Assembly (NCBI GenBank): GCA_945865695.1
Contig: CAMBFX010000013.1
Location: 1-33,572, forward strand
DNA: 33,572 bases
Source of the DNA: Chryseobacterium gleum
GTDB taxonomy: Bacteria; Bacteroidota; Bacteroidia; Flavobacteriales_D; UBA2798
Direction of reading: 5' to 3'
Numbering within the stretch: the stretch's first letter is position 1; each line of letters opens with the position of its first letter. The notes under the pieces were generated by a model. It was not told where the DNA came from. It saw only the letters and a program-made list of their open reading frames with translations, and did no database searches. Shown piece by piece: positions 14,905-23,925 of the stretch. Position numbers and translations under genes: made by a program.

Positions 14905-15693
14905 TTAATCCAAATACTTTTTTATCTCCGGCAAAAACGCTTTGATATCTGCAATTCTAGTTTCGTCACTGGGGTGAGTGCTCAAAATTTCTGGAACCCC
15001 TGCTCCACCGTTAGCCGACATTTTCTCCCAAAATAAAACCGCTTTCTCGGGATTGTATCCAGCCATGTACATAAAAATCAATCCTAATTTATCAGCTTCG
15101 GTTTCATGTTGACGAGAATATTTTAAGCTTCCCAATGCAGATGCAATTCCATAAGCTTGTAAGAAAATCTGACTTCCCTTGGATGCCTCATCACCCATCA
15201 TCACCGAAAGTGTTTGCCCAAGGCCATAAAATGCCATTTGCTGGCTCATTCTTTCATTTCCATGCCTAGCTAAAGCATGAGAAATTTCGTGTCCCATAAC
15301 CACAGCTAATAAAGTATCATCAGAGCAAAGAGGTAAGATTCCTGTATAAACAACCACTTTTCCTCCTGGCATACACCAGGCATTGATTAATTTATCTTGA
15401 ACCACATTAAATTGCCAATCAAATCCAATCAACCTACTTTGTAAACCATGATCATTAAAATATTTTTCTACCTTCTCTTTGATTTTATTTCCCACTCTTC
15501 GCACTTGAATAACTCTTGGGTCGTTATCATTTAATACAATATTGGTATCTAAAAATAAATCATAAGCAGTATCACTCATAGTGATTAATTGCTCTTCTGG
15601 TAAAAGATTTAATTGCTTGCGATTGGTTACAGGAACTCGAGTGCAAGAATAAGTCAAACACGAAAGAAGGAGAATAGTAAATAAAAATTTCAT
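14905..15693 (-). CDS. M48-family metalloprotease, predicted lipoprotein
   Basis: A 262-aa zinc peptidase related to LoiP/YcaL/BepA-type envelope proteases. It has a lipoprotein leader ending L-T-Y-S-C (C17). The zinc motif is H135-E136-I-S-H139 in VVMGHEISHALARHG, and the third ligand is probably E197 in SRQHETEADKLG. It begins with the family-typical VPVTNRKQLNLLPEEQ. It would degrade or quality-control misfolded outer-membrane proteins from the periplasm. It lies 47 bases downstream of clpS and is the last gene of the long - strand run; a -7 element directly before its start could also give it separate transcription. Confidence 0.94.
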   Translation of the reverse strand: MKFLFTILLLSCLTYSCTRVPVTNRKQLNLLPEEQLITMSDTAYDLFLDTNIVLNDNDPRVIQVRRVGNKIKEKVEKYFNDHGLQSRLIGFDWQFNVVQDKLINAWCMPGGKVVVYTGILPLCSDDTLLAVVMGHEISHALARHGNERMSQQMAFYGLGQTLSVMMGDEASKGSQIFLQAYGIASALGSLKYSRQHETEADKLGLIFMYMAGYNPEKAVLFWEKMSANGGAGVPEILSTHPSDETRIADIKAFLPEIKKYLD

Positions 15694-15697
15694 AGCA

Positions 15698-15705
15698 CAA
15701 AACTA
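15698..15705 (-). promoter_or_regulatory. Possible -7 element just before the M48 gene
   Basis: On the - strand TAGTTTTG exactly matches TAnnTTTG, ending 4 bases before the ATG at 15693. If used, it would give a leaderless or nearly leaderless mRNA. Confidence 0.35.
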
Positions 15706-15740
15706 CCAATTATTTATTTGTAAAGAATAATTAAAATTAA

Positions 15741-16031
15741 CTAATGAATTTCTGCCGATAATCCTGATTCTAATAATGCTGTACAAATAGGCTCTAATTC
15801 TTCAAAGGTACCATTCTTAATTTCGCATTTGCCGCTGTAATGTACTATATAAGCACACTGCTCGGCTTGCATAGTTTCATGTTTACAATACTTCACTAAC
15901 ATATTAATTACATGATCAAAAGAATTTACATCATCATTAAATAATACTAAATGTCTTGAATCAACATTTTCTTCAAGAGTAAGAACTTCCTCTTCTTCCT
16001 GCCATAATGGTTTTGTTGAATAATTACTCAT
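15741..16031 (-). CDS. clpS: ATP-dependent Clp protease adaptor ClpS
   Basis: A 96-aa adaptor that delivers N-degron substrates to ClpAP-type proteases. An acidic flexible N-terminal arm (about 1-26) precedes the core: HLVLFNDDVNSFDHVINMLVKYC with the N-degron-pocket residues N-D-D, then EQCAYIVHYSGKCEIKNG and the final LLESGLSAEI. Its start overlaps the end of the 2378-aa gene by 8 bases, so translation is probably coupled. In related bacteria I recall clpS lying near prmA and tpiA; here two giant genes and plsY are interposed. Confidence 0.95.
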   Translation of the reverse strand: MSNYSTKPLWQEEEEVLTLEENVDSRHLVLFNDDVNSFDHVINMLVKYCKHETMQAEQCAYIVHYSGKCEIKNGTFEELEPICTALLESGLSAEIH

Positions 16032-19000
16032 ACATTAATTTTATTGCTTCTTCTTCACTTATTTCTTTTGATTGATAATAACCCACTATTTTTACGGTTG
16101 TAATTCCTTCTTCATTAAAAAACGATTTATCCTGTGTTGCTTTTTCATAGGATTTATGATCACCGGTATAGTAGATAGTGCTGTTTGTTGGAGAATCTTT
16201 TCGTTTGATTCCTTTACTCATATTATTAAGAATAATTAAAGTAACTTTTTCTGGCAATTCATTTACATACTCACCAATGTAAACTTGAAAAACTAATCCT
16301 TCCACATCCTTTATTTTTTTATCAGATAATTCAGTTGTGTTGGTTGTGTTAGTTGTGTTAGTTGGATTAGTTGTGTTAGTTGAAGTGGTAGAGCCATCAT
16401 CAATTTTTACACCTTTTAAACCTTTTTCTTTATACTTACTAATCAACTGATCTGTTTTTTCTTTCCCTTCAATATCCTCAATATAGAAAATAGTTTTACC
16501 ATTATCGTCTTTGTTTCTTTTTATTGCATCCTCAGAACTTGTCATATAAACTTGAGCATCATTTGCTGGCACATCATTGGCATATTCACCTAAAATAATT
16601 TTATATTTCTTAGTGTCAACCGTTGGTGTAATTTGATTCCCGCCATTATTGGTAACTGTATTTTCTAAGGTTGAATTCACTGCTGTATTTACATTTCCAG
16701 TAGTATTTGTATTTGTTCCTTTCAAAGGATTTCCATTCGCATCTAGTTTTACTAGAATGGAATCACCATACTGTTTTAATAATTCTAACCCCTTTTCAGG
16801 AGTAATTTTATTTCCATTGATGTACGCAACAACGAACGCATCTTTCACTCCGATGTTACGAATTTCACCTTTGCGTAAATCCGCCTTATCAAATGCTTTA
16901 TAAATTCCAGTGGTATAACGAATCCAATTATTTCTGGTAATTAATTCACTATTCAGTGGAGAAAGATTGAATATTTTATCTGGTGTAACTGGCTTAGAAT
17001 AAACTCCCACTTGCACCGTGAAAAACAATCCTTGAATCACTTCAATCTGATTTGCTTTTGCTGCATTAGGAGTTCCGGCATAATAATCATCTTTTTTCTC
17101 ATCAATCAAATTCGTTTTCACTAATTCATCATTGGATGGGTTGGTGGTATTGGTCGCTACTGAAGTGTTAGTTAAATTAGTTATGTTAGTTGGGTTAGTT
17201 GGGTTTGTTAAGTTAGTTGAGTTGGTTATGTTAGTTGGATTAGTTGGGTTAGAATTATTTCCATTATCAATTTTAGCTAACACATCAGCTACGTTTGTTT
17301 TTTTTCCATCATCAAATCCAACCACAAAAGCATCTTTATAACCCATTGCACGAATTTCATCACGAGCTTTAATTGCTGATTCTAAATTCGTGAAATAACC
17401 AACGGTATAACGAGTTAAACCGTCACCTCTCGCCTCTCCAGTTACTGGGGCAAACTGGCTATATAAACTTTGTTTAATTGGATTACGGAAAGCTCCAACT
17501 TGTACTTTTAAATAAGCCCCATTTGGTGTTTTTGGATTTATTGGAATTGGATTAGCATCCGAATAAATAGGCGTTTCCACTCTCGTAAATACATCAGAAT
17601 TTACAATAGTTGGAATTACAAATTCTTTATTCGTTGGATCTGTAGTTTTAACAACAGAACGGTCTGGATCAGGTAATTTTCCATCAGAAGTAGCTAAACG
17701 AATATCTTCTGCTTTTTTAGAATCGATTTTCTTTAAATAATTTTCTACATCCCAATTAAAACCACTTGATTCTACATACATTTTCTCTGCCACTCTAGTT
17801 AATGAATCTGCAGAACGTTCAGCTTTATTTGCTTTCTTATCCAAATCATTTGCGGTTTTCTCTAATTGTGTTTTACGATCAGCATCCAATTCATTAGCCA
17901 CTAAATCTCTGGTATCTTGAGCTTCTTTTCGTGTATTATCCGCAATAATTTGTTGCTGTTCTGATTCTAATTTCGCTTTATCTCCTGCTGCTTTTTTATC
18001 GTCAGCTCGCTTTTTCATTTCGTAATATTCCACATACTCCGGTAAAGTTTTAACCGTTTCTTTTTTCTCTAAACGAATCGTTTCAATTTCTTTTCTCTTG
18101 TTTTGTTCTACTACTAAAATTTCTTCTTTTTGTTGATCTTCATTTGCTTTTTTATTCAAACTATTAGCAATATCTTGATGAACATTAGCATCATTTCTGG
18201 CTTGTTCGGCCGCTTTTTTATTTTCTTCTTTTGATTTTTTATTTCCTTTTTCAGCTTTTTTATCAAATTCTGCGGCAACATTATTTAAAGAATCAGCTAT
18301 TCTTCTTTCTTGAGTAGCCAATTTTCTTGCTTGAGATGAATTTCTTTCTTCAACATCCTCTGGAACAACCATATTTCCGTATTGATCTTTTGTTTCAGTC
18401 GAAACTTTAGCAGTCATACTATCTGCAATGTATCTGTTCATCAAATCACTTGCTACACGTATTTTTTCGATAGCAGAAGTTTCTAAATTATGAGCATCAC
18501 GCAATAAATCTGCTTTTTTTAATGGATCTTTTTCTTTGGTCGCATCCATTCTTTTTTGAGTAGCGTCATATTTATTTCGTTGCGCTTCTTGTTCCAAATT
18601 TTCTGCGGCTATTTTGCTTTCCTCATTAGAAGAACTAAAATTTGCAGAATTATTTTTTCTATTGGTATAATCTTGATTCGCCTTTTCCCACTCTTTATCA
18701 TTAGCAGCTTTCAAATCATCATTCACACTTAATTCCTTTTTAGCAATCGCCTGATCTTTTCTATCTAGATCACCTTTCGCCAACTTTTTCAATTTTTCAT
18801 CTTCAATTGTCAAATAATTCATTCTTGCTTCATCAGCTTCTTTTTTCATTTTAGCTAAATCAGTCAAATCTTTTTTAACGTCTTCCACTTCCTTATTGGC
18901 TTCGGTAGAATTATAACTTACCGACTCATATTTCACATCAGAATTTCTAGAATCCGGAATTCCAGCTTCCTTTAATTCTTCGTTCGTTTTTTCCATTTCA

Positions 19001-22000
19001 CGAATAGTTTCATTCTTAATCGTATTCAATTGATCTAATTTTTCCTTTTTTTCTTCAGGTGTTTTATTAAAATCTGTTTTAACTTTTAATTCTTCCTTTT
19101 CGATATTTTTTAAGAGATCTTCATTTAATTCATTCTTTCGAATATTTTTTTCTTCTTTAGAATCGGTAGAATTCTCAATTTTCGCTACTTCCTTTAAATA
19201 TTCTGGATCTACATTATTTAATGTTTCCTTTTTCTCTTCTGATATATTTTGGGTTGAATTTACAGTAGCAACTGGCATCTCATTTTTATACTCTGCAAAT
19301 AATTTTTCAGCTTCTTTTAATGATTCAATGGCTTCTTTTTCTTTGGCAGAAGCTTGTGAATTCAAATCAGCCTTTTTCATTGCATCGGATTCTTTTTTGG
19401 CATCGGCTCGTAATTGTTCAGCCTCCTTTTTAGTCCTTTCTGAATTTTGCTCTGCTATAACCGCATTTTTGTATTTTGGATTGTTTTCATCTGGATTTCC
19501 ATTTCTAAAAATATTCTTCTTTGTTTTTTCAACGTTTTGATCGGTAGAAACATATTCTGTATTATTTACTTTTTCAATTGCTGGAGCTACTTTATTAATT
19601 TCAGAATAATAGCTTTTCTCTTCGGTCACCATTTTCTTATCTAATTCCTTTTTCTTATTAGGATCTGTAGTTTCAGCCAATTCAACATACAACTTCTCTA
19701 ATGAATTTTCTTTGGATTCAATCACATCCATTTTCTTTTCAATTGCAACGGCATCTTTTTGTGCATTAGGATCAGAATACTCAGCAGATTTAAGTTCCGT
19801 TGTTTCTATTGAAATTGTTTTTACCCCTTTTTCATTAAGCTCATCTTCGCTTTTCTTGATTTCAACTTCTGTCTTTTCCTTTAAAACTTTTAATTCGGAT
19901 AGTTGTTTTTCTTTTTCTGATTCGGTTAAAATTAGGTCTGTTACTATTTTATTTTCCTTCTTTTCAATTTCTGTCAATAAATTCTCATTTGTCTTTTTTA
20001 TTTCCACTTCCTTTTTTAATTCTGAATAAGTAGAATTCTTAATCTCATTTAACTTCGCATCATAAGTCGAATCAACTTCCTTAATTTTTTCTTTATTATC
20101 GACCGTAAAATCATTGGTAGAAACTGATGTTGTATTTTCTTCCATTTCAATTCTAGCGATTTCTGATTCATGAATATTGTTTTCATTTTCTACTTTATCC
20201 TTCAACTGAATCAACTCTTCTCTTTCCTTTTGCGATTTTAGTTTTTCATCACCCGTTAGCTTATTCAATTCTTTGTCTATTTGAACAATTCTAACATCTG
20301 CATTTTTAATCAACCGATCATTCAAGTCCACTTTATCCGACAATTTATCTTTTTGAGAATCCGAAGAGGAATTAATTTTATTCATCTCTTGGTCATATCC
20401 TGGTAGCTTTTCATTTGATAGTTCTGTTTTTCTAACCTCAGTAAGAACCACCTTTTCGCTATTTGCAACCGTGTTTTCATTAAGTTTAGCTAAATCTTTT
20501 TCAATTTCAGAATTTTCATTCGTTCTTTCTACTTTAATCTTATTTACTTCCTCTATCTGTTTTGTAATTTCATTCTTCTTCTCTGTATCGGTTTCCGAAT
20601 TCAATTTCTGGGTTAAATCATTTTCAATTTTACCCAATTCATTAATGATTTCTTCATTGATTTTCTTCTCTTCAGTTAATCCCATTTTTTTATCGGGATT
20701 ATTCTCTGCATCATTCTTCTTTTTATTTAACTCTTTATAATTGTTATTTTTAGCTAAAAAATCTTGATTATTTTCTCTATCCGTTCGGTTTTGATCTTGC
20801 TGAGCGTTGATTTCACTTTTATTTTTTTCAATAGCGGATGCAACAGAATTTTCCGTCATATCCTTGGCCAGCTTATCTTTTTCAACTTGTGTTAATGAAG
20901 AACCCACATCACTAATTCCAGAAATTACTGACAATTGTTGATCTAATTCTTTCTGCTCTCCAATTAGCTGTTTGTATTTTTTATCATTGGCCGCAATCTG
21001 TGTTTGAGTATCTGATAATTCAGATTTTTTACCTTGCAATTCCGTTTCTATTGCTTTTTTTCTATCCTTTTTTGTGTTCGAATCTTTTAATTCTTTTTCT
21101 AATGAGGCGATGTCGTTCAATAAAGCATTTTCCGATTCACGATAATCGTCTAAGCGTATTTTCAATTTTTCTACTTCATTTCGTTTTTCAGAAGAGGCTG
21201 TTCTTAATTGGTCTTCATTATTTTTGTTTTCAGAATTAGCACCCATTACTGTTTTCACAAATTCTTGTTGCTTTTTCAATTCAGCAATTACTTCATTGTG
21301 GTTCTTCGCATTCACTGCCTTTTCAATTCCCTTTTCAAATTCACGAGCGATATTCGCATCCTTTTTCTTTTGTTCTACATCTGATTCTATTCCTTTTCCC
21401 AAATTAAAACCAGATACAGCCATCGCATTATCTTTAGCCGCATCTTCATTTAATTCAGCAGCTGCTTTAATCAATTGCTCTTTCTCGTCTTCATTAGATG
21501 TTTGGCTTGCTTCCTTGATCAAGTCGTTTGCTTTATCCGACTTCTCTTTTGCTTCTTGTTGCTTTTTGGCAGCAAATGCATATGCTCCATCCATTTTTAG
21601 CTTGGCTTCTTCATAATCTGTCTGTAATAAATCAGCATCCTTTTTTGCAACAGCCAAAACATCTTCATCTGCTTTAATATCTAATGAATCCGTTTTATCA
21701 ACCTTTGCATTTAAAGTAGTATCATTGATATCTGCATTAGGATCTAATTTGGCTTGTCCAAGAAAAACTTCTGCCAAAATCTCATCTACATTTTCGAATT
21801 GCTCATCAAAGAGATTTCTAATTTTTAAAATTTCTTTATTCTCTTCTTTAGTTAAAACTAATTCTTGTTTGAGCGGTCGCAATTCTTTTGAGGGAGGTAC
21901 TTCTACAATACCGGTATGTACCACTTGTGATTCGGCTACCACAGAAAATTTATACTTTCCTCCTTTGGGAAGAGTAATTAAATAAGATCCATTATTTCTA

Positions 22001-23160
22001 TTGGTATTAAAAATTCCAATTACTTCATTAGTTGCTACATCTTCAATGGTGATGGTTGCAGCTAAATACGTTTCATTAATTTCATTTATAAAATTTCCTT
22101 TAAGAATCGCAATATTGATCGGAAGTCGATCTACAAAAACATTATAAACATTTATTTTTCCAGAAGGGCTTTCTCTTGTAGAAGCGAAATAAGCCATTTT
22201 CTCGGACGAGTCAGTAACATATAAATAATCATCTCCCGGCGTATTAATGGCAAAGTCTACATTTTCAGGCGCTGAAAATTGATTGGTTTCACTATCATAA
22301 TAGCAACGAAAAATATCATATCCACCCATGCTATTATGACCTGTAGAAGCAAAATAAAAAGTTCTTCCATCTGGATGCATATAGGGAAAATCTTCATCTA
22401 GAGAAGTGTTGATGGGTCCATTTACTATTTGCGGAGTTCCAAAAGATCCATCTGGTAGTCGATTTACTTTGTAAATATCTTTTCCGGTTTTGCCGTCTTT
22501 ACCATAACTTGAATAAAAAATAGTTGAATTACTCGATTTAGCATTAGGGAAATAAACAATCACATTATGTTTTTTCTTTTTATCTAAGTCGGATTGTAAG
22601 GCAGAAATTAAAGCCATTTGACCGCCAATTCCTTGTAATTTATAATTATAAAAGAAATTAGATTCATTGAATTCGTTACGCGAAACAACTTGAACTTCGG
22701 TGATACGTTTCAATAAAGATTTTCCAAAATTACAAGCGTCAATTTCTTTTTGAACTTGATACTTCTCTTTTTCTTTCGGATTTAATGTAATGAACTTAGT
22801 ATAGGATTTCATTGCATCTGCAAACATATAATTCAAATGAAAGGCTTTTCCTAAGTGAAACCAAACACGAGAATCAGTCCCTTCTATTTGTGATGCGAAT
22901 TTTAAATAACGTAGACCTTGCCTTTTGTCGCCATCGGTATAAAGAATACAAGTTCCATATTTGAAATTATATTCACCACTTTTTTGATCTACACTTAGCT
23001 TTTTCAAAAAAAGTGGACCTGCCTCTCTAAAATTTCCTTCTTCAAAAAGTTTATTTGCTTCCTTGAGTTCTTCCGCAGGTGATTTTTGCGAAAAAGCAGC
23101 ATGCGAATTGATTCCCTGAAGAAGAGTAATTAAAAAGGTATATAGAAAAATTTGTTTCAA
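16024..23160 (-). CDS. Giant secreted modular protein: TPR, PD40 propeller, CRD-like domain, long coiled coil, four SPOR-like domains
   Basis: 2378 aa. Order: signal peptide (1-24); TPR helices (about 27-150); PD40/beta-propeller strands (about 205-345, e.g. FPYMHPDGRTFYFAST and GGYDIFRCYY); a carboxypeptidase-regulatory-like beta domain (about 350-415, NGSYLITLPKGGKYKF); then about 1400 residues rich in Lys, Glu, Asn and Asp with coiled-coil character and internal repeats. Four SPOR-like domains end it, near 1880-1960 (LKVQVGAFRNP), 2045-2120 (FTVQVGVYSKP), 2185-2255 (YKIILGEYANDVP) and 2285-2370 (FQVYIGEYVNELP). Thr/Asn/Pro linkers separate 1 from 2 and 3 from 4. TPR-PD40-CRD resembles PorE-like T9SS proteins, which carry an OmpA domain instead. 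SPOR domains generally bind denuded septal peptidoglycan; domains 3 and 4 are divergent. The start codon is TTG; a stop lies 8 codons upstream with no ATG between. Function as an envelope tether is inference. Confidence 0.9.
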   Translation of the reverse strand: MKQIFLYTFLITLLQGINSHAAFSQKSPAEELKEANKLFEEGNFREAGPLFLKKLSVDQKSGEYNFKYGTCILYTDGDKRQGLRYLKFASQIEGTDSRVWFHLGKAFHLNYMFADAMKSYTKFITLNPKEKEKYQVQKEIDACNFGKSLLKRITEVQVVSRNEFNESNFFYNYKLQGIGGQMALISALQSDLDKKKKHNVIVYFPNAKSSNSTIFYSSYGKDGKTGKDIYKVNRLPDGSFGTPQIVNGPINTSLDEDFPYMHPDGRTFYFASTGHNSMGGYDIFRCYYDSETNQFSAPENVDFAINTPGDDYLYVTDSSEKMAYFASTRESPSGKINVYNVFVDRLPINIAILKGNFINEINETYLAATITIEDVATNEVIGIFNTNRNNGSYLITLPKGGKYKFSVVAESQVVHTGIVEVPPSKELRPLKQELVLTKEENKEILKIRNLFDEQFENVDEILAEVFLGQAKLDPNADINDTTLNAKVDKTDSLDIKADEDVLAVAKKDADLLQTDYEEAKLKMDGAYAFAAKKQQEAKEKSDKANDLIKEASQTSNEDEKEQLIKAAAELNEDAAKDNAMAVSGFNLGKGIESDVEQKKKDANIAREFEKGIEKAVNAKNHNEVIAELKKQQEFVKTVMGANSENKNNEDQLRTASSEKRNEVEKLKIRLDDYRESENALLNDIASLEKELKDSNTKKDRKKAIETELQGKKSELSDTQTQIAANDKKYKQLIGEQKELDQQLSVISGISDVGSSLTQVEKDKLAKDMTENSVASAIEKNKSEINAQQDQNRTDRENNQDFLAKNNNYKELNKKKNDAENNPDKKMGLTEEKKINEEIINELGKIENDLTQKLNSETDTEKKNEITKQIEEVNKIKVERTNENSEIEKDLAKLNENTVANSEKVVLTEVRKTELSNEKLPGYDQEMNKINSSSDSQKDKLSDKVDLNDRLIKNADVRIVQIDKELNKLTGDEKLKSQKEREELIQLKDKVENENNIHESEIARIEMEENTTSVSTNDFTVDNKEKIKEVDSTYDAKLNEIKNSTYSELKKEVEIKKTNENLLTEIEKKENKIVTDLILTESEKEKQLSELKVLKEKTEVEIKKSEDELNEKGVKTISIETTELKSAEYSDPNAQKDAVAIEKKMDVIESKENSLEKLYVELAETTDPNKKKELDKKMVTEEKSYYSEINKVAPAIEKVNNTEYVSTDQNVEKTKKNIFRNGNPDENNPKYKNAVIAEQNSERTKKEAEQLRADAKKESDAMKKADLNSQASAKEKEAIESLKEAEKLFAEYKNEMPVATVNSTQNISEEKKETLNNVDPEYLKEVAKIENSTDSKEEKNIRKNELNEDLLKNIEKEELKVKTDFNKTPEEKKEKLDQLNTIKNETIREMEKTNEELKEAGIPDSRNSDVKYESVSYNSTEANKEVEDVKKDLTDLAKMKKEADEARMNYLTIEDEKLKKLAKGDLDRKDQAIAKKELSVNDDLKAANDKEWEKANQDYTNRKNNSANFSSSNEESKIAAENLEQEAQRNKYDATQKRMDATKEKDPLKKADLLRDAHNLETSAIEKIRVASDLMNRYIADSMTAKVSTETKDQYGNMVVPEDVEERNSSQARKLATQERRIADSLNNVAAEFDKKAEKGNKKSKEENKKAAEQARNDANVHQDIANSLNKKANEDQQKEEILVVEQNKRKEIETIRLEKKETVKTLPEYVEYYEMKKRADDKKAAGDKAKLESEQQQIIADNTRKEAQDTRDLVANELDADRKTQLEKTANDLDKKANKAERSADSLTRVAEKMYVESSGFNWDVENYLKKIDSKKAEDIRLATSDGKLPDPDRSVVKTTDPTNKEFVIPTIVNSDVFTRVETPIYSDANPIPINPKTPNGAYLKVQVGAFRNPIKQSLYSQFAPVTGEARGDGLTRYTVGYFTNLESAIKARDEIRAMGYKDAFVVGFDDGKKTNVADVLAKIDNGNNSNPTNPTNITNSTNLTNPTNPTNITNLTNTSVATNTTNPSNDELVKTNLIDEKKDDYYAGTPNAAKANQIEVIQGLFFTVQVGVYSKPVTPDKIFNLSPLNSELITRNNWIRYTTGIYKAFDKADLRKGEIRNIGVKDAFVVAYINGNKITPEKGLELLKQYGDSILVKLDANGNPLKGTNTNTTGNVNTAVNSTLENTVTNNGGNQITPTVDTKKYKIILGEYANDVPANDAQVYMTSSEDAIKRNKDDNGKTIFYIEDIEGKEKTDQLISKYKEKGLKGVKIDDGSTTSTNTTNPTNTTNTTNTTELSDKKIKDVEGLVFQVYIGEYVNELPEKVTLIILNNMSKGIKRKDSPTNSTIYYTGDHKSYEKATQDKSFFNEEGITTVKIVGYYQSKEISEEEAIKLMYE
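16333..16382. repeat. Coding minisatellite, linker between SPOR-like domains 3 and 4
   Basis: Tandem variants of a TTAGTTGTG/TTAGTTGGA unit in the + strand view encode a Thr-Asn-rich linker (TNPTNTTNTTNTT). The 9-nt period keeps the frame whatever the copy number, so length could vary between strains. Confidence 0.7.
17166..17251. repeat. Coding minisatellite, linker between SPOR-like domains 1 and 2
   Basis: A longer array of 9-base units (TTAGTTGGG, TTAGTTATG, TTAGTTGAG and similar) encodes repeated N-P-T-N and N-x-T-N motifs. It is closely related in sequence to the array at 16333-16382 in the same gene. Confidence 0.75.
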
Positions 23161-23171
23161 GTGATAATTTA

Positions 23172-23194
23172 CGGTTACACGTTACTGTACACCG
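23172..23194. other. Imperfect hairpin between plsY and the giant gene
   Basis: CGGT-TACA (23172-23179) and TGTA-c-ACCG (23186-23194) pair around a 6-nt loop, with one bulged base. It lies 12 bases before the TTG start of the giant gene, in its leader. It lacks a T-tract, so it may affect translation or mRNA stability rather than terminate transcription. Confidence 0.35.
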
Positions 23195-23213
23195 AAGAGT
23201 AAAATTAGTTGAA

Positions 23214-23864
23214 TTATTTATTTTTTCGTCTTACAGGAAGCCGATTCTCTTCCTTTCTGAGAAGTCGTTCAATATTTTTCTGATGAGTAAAGAGCACAAC
23301 AATGGCAATTATCATCGAAAAATGAATAAGTGGAAGTGGTTCTGGACGGAAAAAAATAAATAAGTGAAAGGGGAAAGATATTCCTGCTATCATAGAGCCT
23401 AGGGATACATAGCCCGTCAAAAGAAACACAATTAAAAATATAGCTATACTCAAAAGCGCTGCTTGCCAATGCAATGCGATAATTACACCCATTAGAGTAG
23501 CCACTCCCTTGCCGCCTTTAAAATTTGCAAAAACAGGAAAAATATGACCAATGGTTACCGCAACAGCTAATGCTAATTGGAACATAGTGAAAATATCATC
23601 TTTGTGATTAAGTGGAGTCATATCCGAAAAAATCCAAACGGCAAAAAAACCTTTTAAAGCGTCAAGAATTAAAACGGTAACACCAGGTTTTCTACCTAAA
23701 ACACGAAAAGTATTAGTAGCTCCTGCGTTTCCACTTCCGTATTGACGAACATCCGTTTTATAAAAAGACTTTCCAATCCAAACGGCAGATGGGATAGAAC
23801 CCATTAAATAGGCCGCAAAAATTGCTAATAGATGAAACGAGGTGTAAACTTCTTCCATTTCCAT
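23214..23864 (-). CDS. plsY: Glycerol-3-phosphate acyltransferase PlsY
   Basis: A 216-aa integral membrane enzyme with several hydrophobic segments. It transfers an acyl group from acyl phosphate to glycerol-3-phosphate, the first step of phospholipid synthesis. The three cytoplasmic motifs are present: GSIPSAVWIG (22-31), YGSGNAGATNTFR, and GGKGVATLMG. The C-terminus is short and basic (LLRKEENRLPVRRKNK). A second in-frame ATG two codons later (23858) is an alternative start. It sits between the two giant secreted-protein genes, 61 bases after the 1480-aa gene and 53 before the 2378-aa gene, all in the same direction. Confidence 0.95.
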   Translation of the reverse strand: MEMEEVYTSFHLLAIFAAYLMGSIPSAVWIGKSFYKTDVRQYGSGNAGATNTFRVLGRKPGVTVLILDALKGFFAVWIFSDMTPLNHKDDIFTMFQLALAVAVTIGHIFPVFANFKGGKGVATLMGVIIALHWQAALLSIAIFLIVFLLTGYVSLGSMIAGISFPFHLFIFFRPEPLPLIHFSMIIAIVVLFTHQKNIERLLRKEENRLPVRRKNK

Positions 23865-23925
23865 AACGACAAATTTAACAATTCTATAATACCAAAAACG
23901 ATTTAAATAGTTGAGAAATTAACAA

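Noticed and set aside
16333-17251. Phase-variable frameshifting repeat
   Set aside because: Units are 9 bases, so copy-number changes would keep the frame; length variation is possible but not on/off switching.
16649-21985. Several plus-strand open frames of 60-130 codons inside the giant gene
   Set aside because: They are antisense shadows of the Lys/Glu-rich coiled coil, giving Phe/Ser/Leu-rich nonsense proteins.
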